Source of the DNA: Bacillota bacterium
GTDB lineage: Bacteria > Bacillota_A > Clostridia > Lachnospirales > Lachnospiraceae
Assembly (NCBI GenBank): GCA_023443925.1
Contig: JAEZSL010000025.1
Coordinates: forward strand, 1 to 18,045
DNA length: 18,045 nucleotides
Direction of reading: 5' to 3'
Below, piece by piece: positions 14,453-18,045 of this stretch (the stretch's first letter is position 1; every line of letters begins with the position of its first letter). Both the position numbers and the translations under genes were made by a program. The notes under the pieces are model-generated. The model ran no database searches and had not been told where the DNA came from. It saw only the letters and a program-made list of their open reading frames with translations.

Positions 14453-15127
14453 ATGCATTTTTCGGATAAATTACAAATTATTAGAAAATCTATGGGTATA
14501 ACCCAGGAAGAGCTGGCTGAAAAATTGCTGGTATCCCGCCAGGCAGTGGCTAAATGGGAAAGCGGTATGGCATATCCGGACATATTAAATCTAATACAAT
14601 TGAGCGAGTTGTTTCATATTACAATTGATTATCTTGTTAAAAATAATGAATGCAGTAAAGGCGTAAATCAGGCTTCGGATAATGATATGGATGAATTAAT
14701 TGAATTTAAAATTGAAGCAATCAAGAATACGTATGCTGGTTTTGCCAACCAGTGTACTGCATCCAGACCAGAGTCCCATGACTATATTTATAATAAGGGG
14801 AATTATCAATACTATGACACCTGGTTAGGCGGAGAAAAATTTTCCGGTGAGGAAGCAATCTGGAAAAATGGAAAAGCTGTTTTTGCTATGAATTATTTTG
14901 GAAGAACACTAGAGGAGAGGTTTAGCAGCGATTTTTTAAAAGAAGCTCTCAGAATGGCCACAAAAGAATTGCCGTTTAGAGGTCCGGATTATTATCAGGC
15001 CGGGGAATATATATATAAATTAAAAGTAATTGGAGATATGGAGTGGTTTCAAGGGTATGAAGAAATCTACTGCCATGAGATTAAGACGTATGAATGCTAT
15101 TTTCATGGAGGCATGCTGACATCATGA
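14453..15127 (+). CDS. XRE-family regulator with C-terminal DUF5680 domain
   Basis: The chosen ATG at 14453 follows GGGAG with normal spacing and begins directly with the helix-turn-helix: FSDKLQIIRKSMGITQEELA, then LVSRQAVAKWESG and PDILNLIQLSELFHITIDYLV, a standard Cro/C1-type domain of about 65 residues. From about residue 80 to the end is a DUF5680-like domain (LGGEKFSGEEAIW, MNYFGRTLEERFS, YECYFHGG) often attached to such regulators; its ligand is unknown. The stop codon overlaps the start of the radical SAM gene (ATGA), so the two are translationally coupled and probably one functional module. The pair diverges from the Dlt-like unit and might control it, but nothing in the sequence proves that. 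An in-frame GTG 27 codons upstream lacks a ribosome site. Confidence 0.87.
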   Translation: MHFSDKLQIIRKSMGITQEELAEKLLVSRQAVAKWESGMAYPDILNLIQLSELFHITIDYLVKNNECSKGVNQASDNDMDELIEFKIEAIKNTYAGFANQCTASRPESHDYIYNKGNYQYYDTWLGGEKFSGEEAIWKNGKAVFAMNYFGRTLEERFSSDFLKEALRMATKELPFRGPDYYQAGEYIYKLKVIGDMEWFQGYEEIYCHEIKTYECYFHGGMLTS

Positions 15128-15930
15128 AGATGGTAGAAAATATAATCCAGGTAAAGGATTATGTTACAAAATCGAATCTGCCAGCAAGTGATTTTGTGAT
15201 AAATCCGTATGTGGGGTGCCCACATGCCTGTAAATATTGTTATGCCTGTTTTATGAAGCGTTTTACAGGGCATAAGGATCCTTGGGGAGCCTTTATTGAT
15301 ATTAAGGTATGTGATAATCCAATTAATACAAAAAAATTAGCAGGTAAGTCGGTATTTATGGCTTCCGTGACAGATTGTTATAATATCTATGAGGAACAAT
15401 ATGGCATTACAAGAAAAATATTAGAGCAGCTGGTTTTGATTAATTGTAACCTCGCAATTTCTACAAAATCGAAACTCATATTACGTGATATTAATTTATT
15501 AAAGCAGTGCGGGAAGCTTAAGGTGGCCATCTCACTGAATACACTTGATGAAAATTTTAAGAATGATATGGATAAGGCAAGTAGTGTTGAAGACAGATTA
15601 AGCACGTTAAAAGAATTACACTTAAATGGAATTTATACCGTATTATTTATCTCCCCTATTTTCCCGGAACTAACGAATTATAAAGCATTACTTGAACGAA
15701 CCCATGGATACGTTGATGAATATTGGTTTGAGAACTTAAATCTACGCGGTAATTATAAGCAAACGATTTTGTCGTATATAAAAGAAAACTATTCAGAGCT
15801 ATATCCATTGTATGAAGAGATTTATATAAAAGGAAATAGCAGTTACTGGCTGGAGCTTGGTTTACAAATTGAAAGCTACTGCAGGGAGCATAATATAGCG
15901 CATATAAACTATTTTTTCACAAGGATTTAG
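15124..15930 (+). CDS. Radical SAM protein, SPL-like
   Basis: The CxxxCxxC cluster motif (CPHACKYCYACF) binds the 4Fe-4S cluster that cleaves S-adenosylmethionine. The context NPYVGCPHACKYCY and later MASVTDCYNIYEEQYGITR are typical of the spore photoproduct lyase-like (SplB/Rv2578c) group. The protein is about 268 aa, shorter than true SplB, and a DNA-repair role is not established. The start ATG 15124 overlaps the TGA of the upstream regulator by 4 bp, with GGAGG about 11 nt upstream; another ATG is at 15130. The XRE-DUF5680/radical SAM pairing recurs in Clostridia as far as I remember, so this is a known neighbourhood of unknown purpose. The substrate cannot be read from the sequence. Confidence 0.85.
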   Translation: MKMVENIIQVKDYVTKSNLPASDFVINPYVGCPHACKYCYACFMKRFTGHKDPWGAFIDIKVCDNPINTKKLAGKSVFMASVTDCYNIYEEQYGITRKILEQLVLINCNLAISTKSKLILRDINLLKQCGKLKVAISLNTLDENFKNDMDKASSVEDRLSTLKELHLNGIYTVLFISPIFPELTNYKALLERTHGYVDEYWFENLNLRGNYKQTILSYIKENYSELYPLYEEIYIKGNSSYWLELGLQIESYCREHNIAHINYFFTRI

Positions 15931-16047
15931 TGAAAGCAAAATTAAAACGTGGATAAGGATGAAGTTTATAAGTGATTGTGCCACTGAAAAAAGCAGTCAG
16001 AGCGGCGCGATATCTGGGTAATCCAAATCAATAGAATTTTTACTAGA

Positions 16048-16086
16048 AAAAACCATGAAACCACTTTACCGGGTTCCATGGTTTTT
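16048..16086. terminator. Bidirectional terminator between radical SAM and ROK genes
   Basis: The 15-nt arms 16048-16062 and 16072-16086 pair with one mismatch around a 9-nt loop. A runs on the left and T runs on the right make it a good rho-independent terminator for both convergent genes. Confidence 0.8.
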
Positions 16087-16107
16087 GTTTATAAATAGAA
16101 AAATTGT

Positions 16108-16983
16108 TTATCTGTTTTCTAATTCCATCTTAGCCAGCTGGATACATCCCATAATACCCTGGTTGTCGTTAAGGGCAGCAGGAACAATATAGTTGTCGAT
16201 ATCACTTATCTGCGAAGTTCTTACATAGCCATTTAATAATTCAACTACCTTTTTGCGGATAAGGGGGAATAACTGTTCCTGGTGCATAACACCGCCGCCT
16301 AATACGATTCGGTGAGGGGAAAGGGTTAAAATATATCCCACAAGTGCCTGTGCGATATAATATGCTTCCAGTTCCCAAACCTTAGTCTCGTCTTTTAATT
16401 CAATGGCCTTTTTGCCCCAGCGTTTTTCAATGGAAGGACCGGATGCCAGACCTTCAAGACAGTTGGGATGATAAGGGCAAACACCTTCAAAATGATCCTC
16501 GTCATGTTTGCTGAGCAATACGTGTCCGGCTTCAGGATGCAGCATTCCGTGGAGCAGGCCGCCGTTCTGGTATACACCAACGCCGATTCCGGTACCAATG
16601 GTTATGTAAATACTGGAATCGATTCCCTTTGTGCTTCCCCAGGTTGCTTCTCCAAGAGCAGAGCCATTAACATCCGTATCAAAACCGATGGGGATGGTAA
16701 GAGCCTTCTTAATATTGCCGACAAAATCGTAATTAGCCCAGGCTAATTTGGGGGTTGAAGTAATATAACCATAGGTATCTGACTTTTTATCCAAATCTAT
16801 GGGACCAAAAGAACCAATTCCCAGCGCTGCAATCTCTTTTCCTTTAAAATAATCAATTATTTTAGGGATTGTGACATCAGGAGTTTCCGTAGGGATGGAA
16901 ACCTGTTCCAGAATTTCACCGTTTTCATTGCCAATTGCCAGTACCATCTTGGTACCGCCGGCTTCTAAAGCGCCAAATAACAT
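16108..16983 (-). CDS. ROK family sugar kinase (fructokinase type)
   Basis: This cytoplasmic kinase phosphorylates a hexose, most likely fructose and possibly mannose or glucose, at C6 or C1 with ATP. The N-terminal phosphate loop LFGALEAGGTKMVLAIG, GIGSFGPIDLD, the catalytic region GFDTDVNGSALGEA, and TIGTGIGVGVYQNG are ROK signatures. The zinc site follows as HPEAGHVLLSKHDEDH with CPYHPNCLEGLASGPS, as in B. subtilis YdhR-like fructokinases. The ATG at 16983, with GGAGGACACAAAC upstream, is chosen over an in-frame upstream start at 17040 that adds 19 atypical residues. The length of 291 aa is normal. A kinase of this kind could feed mannose or fructose into glycolysis, but it is not in an operon with the mannobiose genes. 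Confidence 0.9.
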   Translation of the reverse strand: MLFGALEAGGTKMVLAIGNENGEILEQVSIPTETPDVTIPKIIDYFKGKEIAALGIGSFGPIDLDKKSDTYGYITSTPKLAWANYDFVGNIKKALTIPIGFDTDVNGSALGEATWGSTKGIDSSIYITIGTGIGVGVYQNGGLLHGMLHPEAGHVLLSKHDEDHFEGVCPYHPNCLEGLASGPSIEKRWGKKAIELKDETKVWELEAYYIAQALVGYILTLSPHRIVLGGGVMHQEQLFPLIRKKVVELLNGYVRTSQISDIDNYIVPAALNDNQGIMGCIQLAKMELENR

Positions 16984-17162
16984 GTTTGTGTCCTCCAAGT
17001 AAAATTTAATAATATAATGGACTTGCCCTATACCGGGCAAAATACTTTCTCTTATTTTACCCTAAGTTAAGTAAAAAATATAGTACTAAATCGTAAAATG
17101 CTGAAATAACTGCAGGTGTTTTATACCAAAACAGCCAAAAAGAGCATTACTGCCGGAAACAT

Positions 17163-17221
17163 AAAAAATAATACCCCAACCAAGAAACGATAAGACGTCT
17201 TTTTATTGGAGTATTGTTTTT
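17163..17221 (-). terminator. Terminator downstream of the sugar isomerase gene
   Basis: Read on the minus strand, 17221-17206 pairs with 17179-17163 (CAATACTCCAA with TTGGGGTATT, one mismatch and a wobble), followed by a T run. It separates the isomerase gene from the ROK kinase gene. The remaining intergenic DNA is AT-rich without other visible features. Confidence 0.6.
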
Positions 17222-17281
17222 ATGATAACATAGCAGATTATAATTGACTATGTTAATGAGTTTCTTCTATTAGCAGGTTTA

Positions 17282-18045
17282 TTAAATTACGAACTGCTTT
17301 AAATACCTCTGGCTTAATTTTAAAGAGTTTTCAATATCTTCTCTGGAGCCTTCAAAAGCTTTGTCCTCAATTTCAATACAGGTATATCCGTTGTAACCGA
17401 TATCCGTAAGGGCAGAGACATATTTGCCCCAGTCCACATCACCAAGGCCCGGAAGTTTCGGAGACATAAATTTTAAAGGCGGAGCCATGATTCCTACGTC
17501 GTCTAATTTATCACGGTAAATCTTGATATCTTTGTAGTGAACATGATAGATACGGTCTTTGAATTCGTACAAAGGTTTAATGTAATCGATCATCTGCCAT
17601 ACAAAATGGGAAGGATCGTAGTTAAGGCCTAAATTCTTGCTGGGGATGATTTCGAACATTCTTCTCCAGTTGGCAGGAGTGGTCGCAAGATTCTGTCCGC
17701 CGGGCCATTCATCATTGGTAAAGAGCATAGGGCAGTTTTCAATGGCGATTTTAACCTGGTTCTCTTCCGCTAATTTAACGATAGGAGGCCAAACTTCCTC
17801 ATAAATCTTAAAGTTCTCATCTACATTCTTAAGGGAATCCCTGCCGATAAAGGTAGTAACCATACCCACACCGAGTTTTGAGGAAGCCAGAATGACATTC
17901 TTTAAATGGTCAATGAAGACAGCACGTTTTTCCAGATCGCCGTCCATGGTATTGGGATAGTAGGCCAGAGATGAAATCTCCACTTTTTTATCCTGGCAGT
18001 ATTGCTTTATGTAAGCAATTTTCTCTTCTGTCAAAGTATCTACGT
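17282..18045 (-). CDS. Sugar-phosphate isomerase/epimerase (xylose isomerase-like TIM barrel), N-terminus missing
   Basis: The frame is open to the window edge, so the start lies beyond 18045; TTG at 18034 is not a believable start. The 254 visible residues form most of an AP-endonuclease-2-type TIM barrel of the IolE/IolI and tagatose/psicose epimerase group. Expected divalent-metal ligands are visible: the Glu in VKIAIENCPM, Asp/His in LGLNYDPSHFVWQM, His in DRIYHVHYKDI, and Glu in YTCIEIEDKAFEG. Such proteins isomerise or epimerise keto-sugars or inositol derivatives; the substrate is not predictable here. A terminator-like hairpin follows the stop codon, so it is probably the last gene of an operon extending beyond the window. 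Confidence 0.85.
   Translation of the reverse strand, partial: VDTLTEEKIAYIKQYCQDKKVEISSLAYYPNTMDGDLEKRAVFIDHLKNVILASSKLGVGMVTTFIGRDSLKNVDENFKIYEEVWPPIVKLAEENQVKIAIENCPMLFTNDEWPGGQNLATTPANWRRMFEIIPSKNLGLNYDPSHFVWQMIDYIKPLYEFKDRIYHVHYKDIKIYRDKLDDVGIMAPPLKFMSPKLPGLGDVDWGKYVSALTDIGYNGYTCIEIEDKAFEGSREDIENSLKLSQRYLKQFVI

Noticed and set aside
1..18045. Mobile element or CRISPR array
   Set aside because: No transposase, integrase, terminal repeats, target duplications or regularly spaced repeats were found by reading.

Overview
The window looks like the chromosome of an anaerobic, plant-polysaccharide-using Firmicute, most likely a member of the Lachnospiraceae. This rests on the AT-rich base composition, strong GGAGG-type ribosome sites, a 'reverse' rubrerythrin under a PerR regulator, an EFR1-type flavodoxin, a DUF951 protein, and a cellobiose 2-epimerase / GH130 phosphorylase pair for beta-mannobiose. 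I saw no tRNA, rRNA, CRISPR array, transposase or phage gene.

Layout. 1-500 (minus): the start of an EFR1-type flavodoxin gene interrupted by an in-frame TGA, preceded by a possible degraded ORF. 744-3128 (plus): cellobiose 2-epimerase and 4-O-beta-mannosylglucose phosphorylase, together a mannobiose pathway, ending at a strong hairpin near 3251. 3478-4671 (minus): rubrerythrin and PerR, with similar AT-rich dyads upstream of each. 4769-5440 (minus): a TrhA/hemolysin III-type membrane protein. 5863-6054 (plus): DUF951 protein.

6072-13883 (minus): the most interesting region, a seven-gene unit. In transcription order it encodes a membrane-anchored transglutaminase-like protein with Ig-like repeats, an Asp/Glu racemase, a DltA-like adenylating ligase, a DltC-like carrier protein, a DltB-like MBOAT acyltransferase, a DltD-like SGNH protein with Cys at the nucleophile position, and a lipoprotein. 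This is the architecture of an envelope aminoacylation machine. The racemase, the changed ligase pocket and the transglutaminase suggest that it is not ordinary D-alanylation of teichoic acid; an acidic amino acid such as D-Glu or D-Asp is a testable guess.

14453-15930 (plus): divergent from that unit, an XRE regulator with a DUF5680 domain overlaps by 4 bp an SPL-like radical SAM protein. 16108-16983 (minus): ROK-family sugar kinase (fructokinase type). 17282-18045 (minus): sugar-phosphate isomerase/epimerase TIM barrel, cut by the window edge. The sugar genes at both ends fit a carbohydrate-degrading lifestyle, but no sugar transporter lies in the window.
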